Shown one piece after another: positions 1-8,121 of a stretch of DNA of 9,904 nt. The position numbers and the translations under genes were made by a program. Source of the stretch: Bacteroidota bacterium (GTDB lineage Bacteria > Bacteroidota > Bacteroidia > Bacteroidales > UBA1715); contig JAJUFK010000076.1 of assembly GCA_029266015.1 (NCBI GenBank), positions 1 through 9,904 of the forward strand. Direction: 5' to 3'. Positions within the stretch are counted from its first letter, which is position 1, and each line of letters opens with the position of its first letter. The notes below the pieces were generated by a model. That model was given only the letters and a program-made list of their open reading frames with translations, was not told where the DNA came from and ran no database searches.

Positions 1-1
1 A

Positions 2-3000
2 GAGCAAAATATATGGGTTGCAACAGAAAACGGATTGAATAAATACAATAGGGAAACAAATACATTTGAACGATATTTTTATAATAAACAAAACCCGCAA
101 AAAAGTATAAGCGACAATGTAATACATACCGTATATTGCGATAACGACGGGAATATATGGATTAAAACACCGGAAAGCATTGATAAAATTAATCCGTTAA
201 CAAAAGAAATTAGAAAATATAAATATGATGTAAATTTATTTACAAAAGAATCCGATAACTATATACACCCATTGTATCAAGACAAACAAGGTACTTTATG
301 GTTTGGAACCAAAGAAGGATTAGGATATTTTGACCCTGAAGCCGATGAAATAATTTTTTACCGACATGATGATTTTAAACAATCATCGTTAAGTAACAAT
401 GAAGTACGATGTATATTTGAAGATTCATATAATACAATTTGGATTGGAACTACGCATGGTTTAAATAGTTTTAATAGACACACAAAAAAATTTAATGCAT
501 ATTTTTACAACACAAATTCTTTAAACACAATAAATAATATCATAGAAGGAACTCCCGGTGAATTATGGCTTGCAACCAACAATGACGGACTCCTACAATT
601 TAATACAAAAAATCAGACATTTATACATTATGTTCATTCTTCAATAGAAAACAGTATTTCAACAAATCAAACCAATTGCATAATAAAAGACCGTTCTGAT
701 ATACTATGGATTGGCACACGCAATGGATTGAACAAACTCGATATAAAACCAAAAAAATTTACAATTATTACAGACAACACCAATTCTGCTGATGCATTTA
801 CAAATATTACAACACTCTATGCAAACAACACTCATGTATTTATTGGAACTAAATTTAACGGGTTATTTATATATTCTATTTCGAATAAACAAAGTAAACA
901 ATTTTCATCACAACTTAAAAACTATCCTGATTCTTACATTACCTCTATTTATCCCCTTTCAAACAATGAATTACTTATAAGTGGTGACAATAGTTTTGTA
1001 ATTTATACTATTTCAAAACAAAGTTATGAACCCATAACTCAACGTTATCCTGAGATTACGGAATTTTTAAAGTATAACAAACGCATTCGTTGTATTCTTA
1101 AAGACAGTCAACAAAACATATGGATAGGAACCAGCAATGGTATTTATGTATATTCTATTTCTACAAAAAAAATTGCACATTATGAAAATAATGCAAATAA
1201 AGAATTACGTTTTGCATCGGGCATTATAAATACCATTATAGAAGATAGCAATAATACTATTTGGATTGGAACCGATAAAGGATTAACAAAATATAATCCG
1301 TCAAGTAAAACTTTTACCATTGTTGCTTACACACACAATTTAGCTTTTCAAAATGCCTCCAATAAAGTATTCACTCTGTGTGAAGATGCTGAAAAAAATA
1401 TATGGATAGGAACAAATGCCGGATTATTTAAGTGTAACCCTGACACTGAAACCAGTACACTATTTACCGAAAAAAACGGGTTACCAAACAATCAAATATT
1501 TGCCATATTAGAACATAATAATATGTTATGGATAAGTACCAATAAAGGGTTAGGAAATTACAATATAAAAACCAATATTTTTAAGCGCTTTTACCCATCT
1601 GATGGTATTCAAGGCTATGAATTTTCTCAAAATGCAGCTTGGAAATCACCCAATGGTACTATGTTTTTTGGCGGAAGCCAAGGTGTAAATATGTTTCAAC
1701 CCGACTCTATTTATGACAATCCAATTGCACCTAATCTTGAAATTCAAAAAATAGTGTATTATATAAACAACCAAAAAGTTACTATTGCTATAAATAACAA
1801 AAAATACATACGCATTCCTTGGCAAAACAACACTGTAAGTATACATTTTGCTGCTTTAGAATTTACTCAACCATACAAAAATCATTATAAATATATAATA
1901 GAAGGAATTGATAAAGAATGGCACGACATTGAAAATCAAAATCAAATAAATATTTCAAATTTACCTTCGGGTAAATACACACTAAAAATCTTAGGGTCTA
2001 ATAATGATTTAATTTGGGGACATGAACGCATATTAGAAATTGAAGTAGACACACCTATTTGGAAAACTATTTGGGCTCTCATTTTATATGTTGTAATTTT
2101 TATAATTGTACTTTTTATTTTTATAGAATCAAGAACAAGTTCATTAAAAAAAGCAAACAAATCACTTACCGAAAAACAAGAAGCTGCTCTTGAAATTGCA
2201 AAACAAAAAGAAGAATTAATACTAAAAAATAAAAATATAACCGATAGTATAACGTATGCCAAACGCATACAGTGGGCTATTATGCCATCACGAGCTAAAT
2301 TCAAACAATTACTCCCCGAATCTTGTATTTTATATATGCCTAAAGATATAGTAAGCGGTGATTTCTATTGGATTACAGAAATACAAGACAAAATATTTAT
2401 TGCTGCTGTAGACTGTACAGGACATGGCGTTCCCGGAGCATTTATGTCTATTATAGGTTACGATTTATTACGCAACATAACAAAAGAACGAAAAATATTT
2501 AAACCATCTGAAATTTTAGATTATTTAAACAAAGCTCTCATTGAATTATTAACCAAAAACGAAATGGAAGACGATACCGTAAAAGACGGTATGGACATGT
2601 CAATATGTGTATTTCATAAAACCAAAGGTATTTTAGAATATGCAGGAGCATTTAATCCTCTGTATATAATACGCGACGGAAAAATAATGACAATCAAAGG
2701 AGACAGATTTTCTGTAGGATTAGGAAATGAACATGAAGATGTTCCTTTCAAAAATCATATTATAAAAGTTCAAAAGGGCGATACTTTTTATTTATTTACC
2801 GATGGATATGCAGATCAATTTGGATGGCAAACCGGCAAAAAAATGAAATTCCGCAGATTTAGACACATTATTTTATCTGTTTACAAACTTCCTTTTACTA
2901 AGCAAGTAAAAGCCTTACGAGATGCGTTACAAGATTGGAAAGGTGATTTAGAACAAATAGACGATATACTAATTGTAGGATTTAAACTTGATAATTATTT

Positions 3001-3031
3001 AGATGCTATGTATTCAAAGCCAACTGAATAA
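2..3031 (+). CDS. Propeller sensor with SpoIIE/PP2C-type phosphatase output (5' partial)
   Basis: This is a membrane-anchored sensor whose output is a serine/threonine phosphatase. The reading frame is open to the window edge, and nt 2-34 already encode a propeller motif (NIWVAT..GLNKYN), so the TTG at 35 is not the start; the start and signal peptide lie upstream. About 13 blade strands of the (N/T)(I/L)W(I/F)GT..GL type run from nt 2 to about 1700, with one degenerate copy near 965-1010. A Y_Y_Y domain follows (about 1820-2049), then one membrane helix (about 2066-2127), a charged coiled coil (about 2130-2260) and a SpoIIE domain (about 2270-2995). Its metal-binding acidic residues look intact: SGDFYW (Asp codon 2360), VDCTGHG (2411), DGMDMS (2585/2594) and DD (2960-2965). 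Family knowledge suggests an extracytoplasmic ligand and a cytoplasmic STAS-type substrate; neither is visible here. No kinase or DNA-binding domain is present. The stop is 6 bp before xth. Confidence 0.93.
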   Translation, partial: EQNIWVATENGLNKYNRETNTFERYFYNKQNPQKSISDNVIHTVYCDNDGNIWIKTPESIDKINPLTKEIRKYKYDVNLFTKESDNYIHPLYQDKQGTLWFGTKEGLGYFDPEADEIIFYRHDDFKQSSLSNNEVRCIFEDSYNTIWIGTTHGLNSFNRHTKKFNAYFYNTNSLNTINNIIEGTPGELWLATNNDGLLQFNTKNQTFIHYVHSSIENSISTNQTNCIIKDRSDILWIGTRNGLNKLDIKPKKFTIITDNTNSADAFTNITTLYANNTHVFIGTKFNGLFIYSISNKQSKQFSSQLKNYPDSYITSIYPLSNNELLISGDNSFVIYTISKQSYEPITQRYPEITEFLKYNKRIRCILKDSQQNIWIGTSNGIYVYSISTKKIAHYENNANKELRFASGIINTIIEDSNNTIWIGTDKGLTKYNPSSKTFTIVAYTHNLAFQNASNKVFTLCEDAEKNIWIGTNAGLFKCNPDTETSTLFTEKNGLPNNQIFAILEHNNMLWISTNKGLGNYNIKTNIFKRFYPSDGIQGYEFSQNAAWKSPNGTMFFGGSQGVNMFQPDSIYDNPIAPNLEIQKIVYYINNQKVTIAINNKKYIRIPWQNNTVSIHFAALEFTQPYKNHYKYIIEGIDKEWHDIENQNQINISNLPSGKYTLKILGSNNDLIWGHERILEIEVDTPIWKTIWALILYVVIFIIVLFIFIESRTSSLKKANKSLTEKQEAALEIAKQKEELILKNKNITDSITYAKRIQWAIMPSRAKFKQLLPESCILYMPKDIVSGDFYWITEIQDKIFIAAVDCTGHGVPGAFMSIIGYDLLRNITKERKIFKPSEILDYLNKALIELLTKNEMEDDTVKDGMDMSICVFHKTKGILEYAGAFNPLYIIRDGKIMTIKGDRFSVGLGNEHEDVPFKNHIIKVQKGDTFYLFTDGYADQFGWQTGKKMKFRRFRHIILSVYKLPFTKQVKALRDALQDWKGDLEQIDDILIVGFKLDNYLDAMYSKPTE

Positions 3032-3037
3032 TGTACT

Positions 3038-3805
3038 ATGACACAAATAATTTCATACAATGTAAATGGTATTCGTTCTGCAATAGACAAGGGATTTATA
3101 GAATGGCTACACATTCAAAATCCTGATATATTACATATACAAGAAGTAAAAGCTCTTAAAGAACAAATAAATACCGACATTTTTAAAACCTTAGGCTATA
3201 CGCTATATTGGTTTGCTGCACAAAAAAAAGGATATAGCGGTGTAGCTACATTAACAAAAAATACACCTACACATATAGAATATGGTATTGGCAATAATTT
3301 TTTCGATAACGAAGGCAGATTTATTCGATTAGACTACCCTAATTATACACTTATTAATTCATATTTTCCTTCGGGGTCATCAGGCGACATAAGGCAACAA
3401 AAAAAAGAAGAATATTTAGAACTTATTTTTAATTATTGCAAAGAATTAATTCAAAAACAACCAAATATCATTATATCAGGTGATTTTAACATATGCCATA
3501 CCCCTATTGATATTAATCATCCGGAACGTCATACAGGTTATTCCGGTTTTTTACCACAAGAAAGAGAATGGATGGATAAATTCATGCATTTAGGTTTTGT
3601 TGATAGTTTTAGAATATTTAATACTCAACCTCACAATTATTCTTGGTGGAGTTACAGAGCAGGAGCAAGAAGCAAAAATTTAGGCTGGAGAATTGACTAC
3701 CATTTGGTAAGCACATCATTACGCAACGCTATAACACATGCAAGTATTTTACCTCACATAATACATTCCGATCATTGTCCGGTAGTGATTGAAATACAAT
3801 TATAA
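3038..3805 (+). CDS. xth: Exodeoxyribonuclease III (AP endonuclease)
   Basis: This is a 255-residue Mg2+-dependent DNA repair enzyme of the endonuclease/exonuclease/phosphatase fold. It cleaves DNA 5' of abasic sites and has 3'-5' exonuclease and 3'-phosphatase activity in base excision repair. The expected active-site residues are visible: Asn8 in SYNVNGIRSA, Glu36 in IQEVKA, the Tyr of NSYFPSG, Asp149 and Asn151 in SGDFNICH, Asp220 in WRIDYHL, and the Asp245-His246 pair in SDHCPVV. Length is normal for the ExoIII family and there is no signal peptide, fitting a cytoplasmic protein. The ATG lies 6 bp after the stop of the sensor gene, so the two are probably cotranscribed, although no functional link is known. 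No Shine-Dalgarno and no clear terminator is seen. Whether the orthologue is called xth or exoA cannot be settled here. Confidence 0.95.
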   Translation: MTQIISYNVNGIRSAIDKGFIEWLHIQNPDILHIQEVKALKEQINTDIFKTLGYTLYWFAAQKKGYSGVATLTKNTPTHIEYGIGNNFFDNEGRFIRLDYPNYTLINSYFPSGSSGDIRQQKKEEYLELIFNYCKELIQKQPNIIISGDFNICHTPIDINHPERHTGYSGFLPQEREWMDKFMHLGFVDSFRIFNTQPHNYSWWSYRAGARSKNLGWRIDYHLVSTSLRNAITHASILPHIIHSDHCPVVIEIQL

Positions 3806-3911
3806 TCAACGTAACTCAAATTTATTTCTAAGTAAAACACGTAAATAAAATATTAAAAATTAAGTAATTTTACCATTTTAATTACATATAATAATTTTTT
3901 AAGCAATATAA

Positions 3912-3944
3912 ATTGACATTTATAACCATTTTTATTATTTTTGC
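3912..3944 (+). promoter_or_regulatory. Probable amt promoter, Bacteroidota -33/-7 type
   Basis: ATTG (3912-3915, within ATTGACA) is followed 20 bp later by TATTTTTG (3936-3943), an exact match to the Bacteroides -7 box TAnnTTTG, then C. The spacing falls in the usual 19-21 bp. Transcription would begin a few bases after 3943, giving an untranslated leader of roughly 30 nt before the amt ATG. This rests on consensus matching only. Confidence 0.6.
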
Positions 3945-3980
3945 TTTCGGATTATAATTACTAACTAAATTTTATTTACA

Positions 3981-5309
3981 ATGAACAGAAATCTCAAGAT
4001 TTTATTAAGTCTTCCATTGATTTTTATATCGCTGGGGGCTTTTGCACAAGGAACAGATACCGATCATGGTATTACATCGTGGATGTTAACATCAACAGCA
4101 TTGGTATTATTAATGGTACCTGGATTAGCAATGTTTTATGGCGGTTTGGTACGAACCAAAAACGTATTGGGAACAATGATGCATAGCTTTACTGCAATGG
4201 GGGTTATGACTATATTGTGGGCAGCAGTAGGATACTCTATGAGTTTTGGTGGTAATATTTTAGGTGGTTGGTTTGGATGGAGTCCCGACTATTTCTTTTT
4301 ACAAGGAATAGACAATTCTATTATAAAAGACGATGCCGGCATGGGAATAATACCCGAATACATTTTTACCATGTTTCAAGGTAAATTTGCAATTATAACA
4401 CCGGCTATATTAGCAGGAGCATTTGCAGAACGCGTAACATTTAAAGGATATGTAATTTTTATAGCGTTATGGGGGCTTTTGGTATACAACCCATTGTGTC
4501 ATTGGGTTTGGGCAAGCGACGGATTTTTATTTAATATGGATGCTATAGACTTTGCAGGAGGAACTGTAGTTCACATTTCAGCAGGCGTAAGCGGTTTGGT
4601 AGCAGCTATTTATTTAGGGGCACGACGCGGAAACTACAAAAAAATGACCCCCAATAATCTTGTAATGACTATGATGGGTGTTGGTTTACTGTGGGTAGGC
4701 TGGTTTGGATTCAACGCTGGAAGTAGTATAAACAGTGGATTAAGTACAGCACAAGCACTTACTGTAACTCAAATAGCTGCAGCAGCCGGTGCAGTTACAT
4801 GGTTATTAATTGAAGGATTTCATCAAGGCAAAGCATCTGCTCTTGGTTTAGCATCGGGAGTTTTAGCAGGTTTAGTAGCAATAACACCTGCTGCCGGAGT
4901 TGTTACTCCTATTGGTGCATTAGCTTTAGGATTTTTTGCATCGGTTATCTGTTATGGTGCATTAATTCTTAAAAACAAATTAGGATATGATGACACATTA
5001 GACGCATTTGGAATTCACGGTGTTGGAGGAATTGTTGGTGCAATATTTTTAACATTCTTTATTCGTGCTTCATGGTTCGATGGAATGGAAAGCTATTTCT
5101 TTACAGGTAACAGAACTATGGCAGAACAATTGGGTATTCAAAGTTTTGCAGTAGGTATTGCAATAGTATATTCAATTATTTCAACTTTAATTGTACTTTT
5201 GGTAGTTGACAAAACTATAGGATTACGTTCAACAAAAGAAGAAGAAATGAAAGGATTAGACGATAGTTACCATGGTGAACGCGGTTATGGAATGGTAAAC
5301 CCACAATAA
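3981..5309 (+). CDS. amt: Ammonium transporter (Amt family)
   Basis: This 442-residue inner-membrane ammonium channel/transporter works as a homotrimer. An N-terminal signal peptide (about residues 1-22, LSLPLIFISLGAFA then QG) is followed by about 11 helices, as in E. coli AmtB. Pore landmarks are present: the CHWVW segment (AmtB Trp148 region), conserved Asp190 in DFAGGTVVH, the twin pore histidines His198 (GTVVHIS) and His346 (FGIHGVGG), and WFGFNAGSS, which carries the Phe215/Ser219 equivalents. The AFAERV segment is also typical. The C-terminal tail ends in HGERGYGMVNPQ, in the region where family members contact P-II. The P-II gene starts 34 bp downstream on the same strand, the classic amtB-glnK arrangement, so P-II gating of this channel is likely. 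The start is the ATG right before the signal peptide; there is no Shine-Dalgarno. Confidence 0.97.
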   Translation: MNRNLKILLSLPLIFISLGAFAQGTDTDHGITSWMLTSTALVLLMVPGLAMFYGGLVRTKNVLGTMMHSFTAMGVMTILWAAVGYSMSFGGNILGGWFGWSPDYFFLQGIDNSIIKDDAGMGIIPEYIFTMFQGKFAIITPAILAGAFAERVTFKGYVIFIALWGLLVYNPLCHWVWASDGFLFNMDAIDFAGGTVVHISAGVSGLVAAIYLGARRGNYKKMTPNNLVMTMMGVGLLWVGWFGFNAGSSINSGLSTAQALTVTQIAAAAGAVTWLLIEGFHQGKASALGLASGVLAGLVAITPAAGVVTPIGALALGFFASVICYGALILKNKLGYDDTLDAFGIHGVGGIVGAIFLTFFIRASWFDGMESYFFTGNRTMAEQLGIQSFAVGIAIVYSIISTLIVLLVVDKTIGLRSTKEEEMKGLDDSYHGERGYGMVNPQ

Positions 5310-5343
5310 TAACAACAATGTATAATTATAAAAAGATATTCGT

Positions 5344-5685
5344 ATGAAATTAATAACAGCAATAATTCGTGAAACTCAGTTAAATCAAGTACACGAAGAA
5401 CTTATACATGCCGAAATAGAAAGAATTACCGTAAGTCGTGTTTCAGGACATGGACGTCAAAAACGCGAAGAAATTTATCGCGGTCAAGTAGTAATTCCAT
5501 CATTGATTCCCAAAATTAAGATTGAAATAGCCGTAAACGACGCATTTGTTGATCAAACTATAGATGCCATAATTCGCGGAGCAAAAACCGAAGGCGATAA
5601 CGTAGGTGACGGTAAAATATTTGTTACCAATTTAGAACAATGTATACGAATTCGCACAAGTGAAAGAGGAAGCGAAGCAATTTAA
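5344..5685 (+). CDS. glnK: P-II nitrogen regulatory protein, GlnK-like
   Basis: This 113-residue trimeric signal protein binds ATP/ADP and 2-oxoglutarate and regulates partners such as Amt. Recognisable parts are the N-terminal strand MKLITAII, GHGRQK at 35-40 (base of the T-loop), IPKIKIEIAV after the T-loop, the nucleotide-binding B-loop GDGKIFV, and the C-terminal RIRTSERGSEAI. The T-loop is one residue shorter than in E. coli GlnB: YRG is at 45-47, and the position matching uridylylated Tyr51 is Val50, with Val49 for Glu50. The Arg matching Arg47, which enters the Amt pore in GlnK, is kept as Arg46. About two residues are inserted just before GDGK. It follows amt by 34 bp and ends at a terminator, so Amt is the likely partner. 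The exact paralogue name (glnB or glnK) is inferred from context. Confidence 0.93.
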   Translation: MKLITAIIRETQLNQVHEELIHAEIERITVSRVSGHGRQKREEIYRGQVVIPSLIPKIKIEIAVNDAFVDQTIDAIIRGAKTEGDNVGDGKIFVTNLEQCIRIRTSERGSEAI

Positions 5686-5721
5686 TACATTTCATTTCTA
5701 ACATAGTTTTATTTTTTCATT

Positions 5722-5757
5722 ACAAAGGCTGTTTTTAAGAAACAGCCTTTGTTTTTT
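5722..5757 (+). terminator. Intrinsic terminator of the amt-glnK operon
   Basis: A perfect 13 bp stem (5722-5734 with 5740-5752, core AAGGCTGTTT/AAACAGCCTT) encloses a 5 nt loop (TTAAG) and runs into a T-run (5752-5757). It starts 36 bp after the glnK stop. An A-run on the left arm is short, so it probably acts mainly on the plus strand. Confidence 0.9.
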
Positions 5758-5793
5758 AGAATAAGACTATAGTATAATATAAATAATTTTTCG

Positions 5794-5802
5794 TATGTTT
5801 GC
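5794..5802 (+). promoter_or_regulatory. Candidate -7 box for the symporter-lipoprotein pair
   Basis: TATGTTTGC (5794-5802) matches the Bacteroidota -7 consensus TAnnTTTG exactly and sits about 62 bp before the symporter ATG, just after the glnK terminator. No TTTG-like -33 box is seen 19-21 bp upstream, so the call is less secure than that for amt. Confidence 0.45.
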
Positions 5803-5863
5803 CATAATTTAAATAAACTGAATTTTATTTTTACAATAGTAATTTACATAACACACTAAATTA

Positions 5864-7354
5864 ATGGAACAAAAATCATCATCTACAGGCTTTCAGAAGT
5901 TTTCGTGGGCATTCGGTGGATTAGCAGAAAATCTGTCAATGAATGTTATCCCATCGCTTGTGTACAACATTTTTCAAATTGGTATGGGAATTAGCCCTTT
6001 TGTAATTGGGGTTGCCATGAGTGCTTCAAAATTTATTGAAGGTTTTTCTGATACTTATTTTGGTAATTTAAGTGACAATACACGTTCAAAATACGGTCGC
6101 CGTCGTCCATGGATTTTTGTTGGTGCTATTTTACTTTCATTAGTATTCATAGCAGTGTGGTTTACACCTCGTCAAGTAAACGACATGCAAATTATGGGCA
6201 TGGCATTATCAGGTAAATTTCTGCAATCTGCTTATTTTATAGGCATCATTTCAATATTTTATATCGTTCTTGCTATTTGGCAAATGCCTTTTTCTGCATT
6301 GGGGTTAGAAATGGAAACCGACTATACGCAACGAACAAAACTTCAAACATATAAACTTATATTTTCTTATGTGATTGGTGTAGCTATAGGGTCGCTTTAT
6401 TTAATTACTCAAATGAAAGAAGTATGGGGCGGTGATGAAGTTGTGGGAGCTCGTCATGTTGGTGTTATAGTTGGTATTATTATATTGTTTGCAGGTATAG
6501 TTCCTGCATTATTTTGCAGAGAACATCCTAATGCCGAAATACAAAAACAAGAAAAAGTACCATTTTGGCCATCACTTATTGAAACATTCAAATCAAAACC
6601 TTTCATTTTGTTGATGATGTCTATTTTCTTCATATTTGTTGCATTATTCTTTATGCTCCCTCTGTTAGGATATATTTCAATGTATCATGTGTGTACCGAT
6701 GGTATACATACCGTACTTGACTGGTCATATAAAGATCCTTTAGTATTTTCTATTAAAGAAAAATTCTTAACACATAAAGAATTGGCAGGATATTTAGGCT
6801 TTTATACTGCTGTTTTACAGCCCACAACACAAATTATTACAGTCATTTTTGTAAACCGATTTGCCGGGTATTTTGATAAACGTACTATTTTAATTTCAGG
6901 TGCCACAGTTACTATTTTAGGTTATGTTTCAAGTTGGTTCTTATTTACTCCTACAGCTCACGTATTGGGTGTATTGCCTCCAGTTATCATAAATATAGGT
7001 TTAGCTGCGTGTTGGCCTCTTATTGGATCATTTACTGCCGATATTTGCGACTACGATGAATTAAAAACCGGTGCTCGACGCGAAGGTATGTATTCTGCTG
7101 TATGCGGATTTTTGATTAAACTTGCTATAGCATTGGTTACAATTATTGCTTCTGCAGTATTAATTTGGGTTGGTATAGACGGTGCAAACCCTGTGATTTC
7201 TGCCGACAAAATTATGGATATTAGAATTATGTATGTTGTAATACCTACTATTGCAATGCTTGGAACTATATTCTTTATTTGGAAATATCCATTAACAAAA
7301 GCAAAAGTGTTCGAAATTCAAGAACAATTAGCTGTAAAACGTCAATCGAAATAA
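5864..7354 (+). CDS. GPH/MelB-family cation:sugar symporter (MFS)
   Basis: This 496-residue inner-membrane protein has about 12 hydrophobic helices. It belongs to the glycoside-pentoside-hexuronide:cation symporter group of the major facilitator superfamily. Family signatures are SDNTRSKYGRRRPW at 70-83 (loop between helices 2 and 3) and ADICDYDELKTGARREG starting at residue 392. Compared with E. coli MelB from memory, the cation-site acids Asp19, Asp55 and Asp59 correspond to Asn23, Glu59 and Asp63, so the ion or the coupling may differ. A polar segment of roughly 40 residues (about 275-312) interrupts the middle of the protein between helices. The substrate cannot be named: no sugar-degrading enzyme lies nearby. 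It is probably cotranscribed with the lipoprotein gene 16 bp downstream. The start is the ATG after an A-rich leader; there is no Shine-Dalgarno. Confidence 0.88.
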   Translation: MEQKSSSTGFQKFSWAFGGLAENLSMNVIPSLVYNIFQIGMGISPFVIGVAMSASKFIEGFSDTYFGNLSDNTRSKYGRRRPWIFVGAILLSLVFIAVWFTPRQVNDMQIMGMALSGKFLQSAYFIGIISIFYIVLAIWQMPFSALGLEMETDYTQRTKLQTYKLIFSYVIGVAIGSLYLITQMKEVWGGDEVVGARHVGVIVGIIILFAGIVPALFCREHPNAEIQKQEKVPFWPSLIETFKSKPFILLMMSIFFIFVALFFMLPLLGYISMYHVCTDGIHTVLDWSYKDPLVFSIKEKFLTHKELAGYLGFYTAVLQPTTQIITVIFVNRFAGYFDKRTILISGATVTILGYVSSWFLFTPTAHVLGVLPPVIINIGLAACWPLIGSFTADICDYDELKTGARREGMYSAVCGFLIKLAIALVTIIASAVLIWVGIDGANPVISADKIMDIRIMYVVIPTIAMLGTIFFIWKYPLTKAKVFEIQEQLAVKRQSK

Positions 7355-7370
7355 GTATGAATTTTAAACA

Positions 7371-8108
7371 ATGTTACGAATGAAAACGATTATATCATAT
7401 ACATCAATTGCTCTTTTAGGATTATCAATAATTGCTTGTGCTCCTAAAAAAGATAAATCAGAAGAAATTGCAAACAATGTAACACATATTACATTAGAGC
7501 AAGTTATCAATAAAACGGTACAATATAATACAGCATATGACATTGATAGCAATGTTTACAAAACAGTTACTATAGGGAAATATGAATGGTTTGCTCAAAA
7601 TTTACGCGTAACCAAACTCAACGACGGCACACCTATTGTAAATGTTACCGACAATGCAGAATGGAAAAAAACTGCAGTGCCGGCATACGCATCATATAAT
7701 AACGAAACTGTAAACGAAGTAAATGGATTATTGTATAATTACAAAACAGTTGAATCCAAAAAAATCTGTCCCGAAGGTTGGCAAGTTGCCGATGATAGTG
7801 TGTGGACAAATCTTACAAAAACTTTGAATGGTGAAGAAAAAGCTGCTATAGCACTTAAATCTACGAACGTTTGGGGGGATGAACAAGAAGCTACAAATGA
7901 AACCGGATTTTCTGCTGTTCCTTCAGGCTTTAGAGAACGTGATGGTAAATTTTACATTATTGGACAAAATGCGTTATGGTGGTCGGCAACTGAACATAAC
8001 GAAAAAAACGGTATGTATTATTATATTGACAAAAACATCAGTTTAAACCATAGTCACATTGAACGTACTGTAGGTTTAAGCATTCGTTGTGTTAAAGAAA
8101 TTAAATAA
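7371..8108 (+). CDS. Lipoprotein with FISUMP-type (Fibrobacter paralogous) domain
   Basis: This 245-residue exported lipoprotein has no known biochemical role. The N-terminus is a type II signal peptide ending in LSIIAC, with lipidated Cys23 followed by a Lys/Asp/Glu-rich stretch. A start at the in-frame ATG 7380 (residue 4, MKTIISY) would give an equally good signal peptide. Residues about 60-243 carry the hallmarks of the Fibrobacter succinogenes major paralogous domain: VTIGKYEWFAQNLR, LNDGTPI, GLLYNYKTV, CPEGWQV, ETGFSAVPSGFR, LWWSATE and final LSIRCVKE. In Bacteroidota and Fibrobacter such domains sit in cell-surface or secreted proteins. It lies 16 bp after the symporter gene and ends 13 bp before a hairpin terminator, so the pair looks like a two-gene operon. 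Whether it assists sugar uptake is a guess from position only. Confidence 0.88.
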   Translation: MLRMKTIISYTSIALLGLSIIACAPKKDKSEEIANNVTHITLEQVINKTVQYNTAYDIDSNVYKTVTIGKYEWFAQNLRVTKLNDGTPIVNVTDNAEWKKTAVPAYASYNNETVNEVNGLLYNYKTVESKKICPEGWQVADDSVWTNLTKTLNGEEKAAIALKSTNVWGDEQEATNETGFSAVPSGFRERDGKFYIIGQNALWWSATEHNEKNGMYYYIDKNISLNHSHIERTVGLSIRCVKEIK

Positions 8109-8121
8109 TTACAGCAATACA

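Noticed and set aside
792..980. Short plus-strand open frame in another frame of the sensor gene
   Set aside because: It is a shadow of the propeller region without motif or start signal.
1646..2304. Two minus-strand open frames (1646-1846 and 1942-2304) inside the sensor gene
   Set aside because: They lie wholly opposite a well-supported coding region with intact Y_Y_Y, membrane and SpoIIE domains, and show no family motif.
3845..3870. AAAATT-AAGT-AATTTT hairpin after xth as a terminator
   Set aside because: A 6 bp stem made only of A-T pairs and lacking a clear T-run is too weak in such AT-rich sequence.
3806..3980. Possible small RNA or riboswitch upstream of amt
   Set aside because: Beyond the promoter only short A/T-only inverted repeats are visible, and no conserved structured element was recognised.
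7357..7383. Tiny open frame of 8 codons overlapping the lipoprotein start
   Set aside because: It could act as a leader, but a reading frame this short next to the start is expected by chance and has no other support.
7364..7552. Short minus-strand open frame opposite the lipoprotein signal peptide
   Set aside because: It is hydrophobic only because it mirrors the lipoprotein N-terminus; the lipoprotein has a lipobox and domain motifs.
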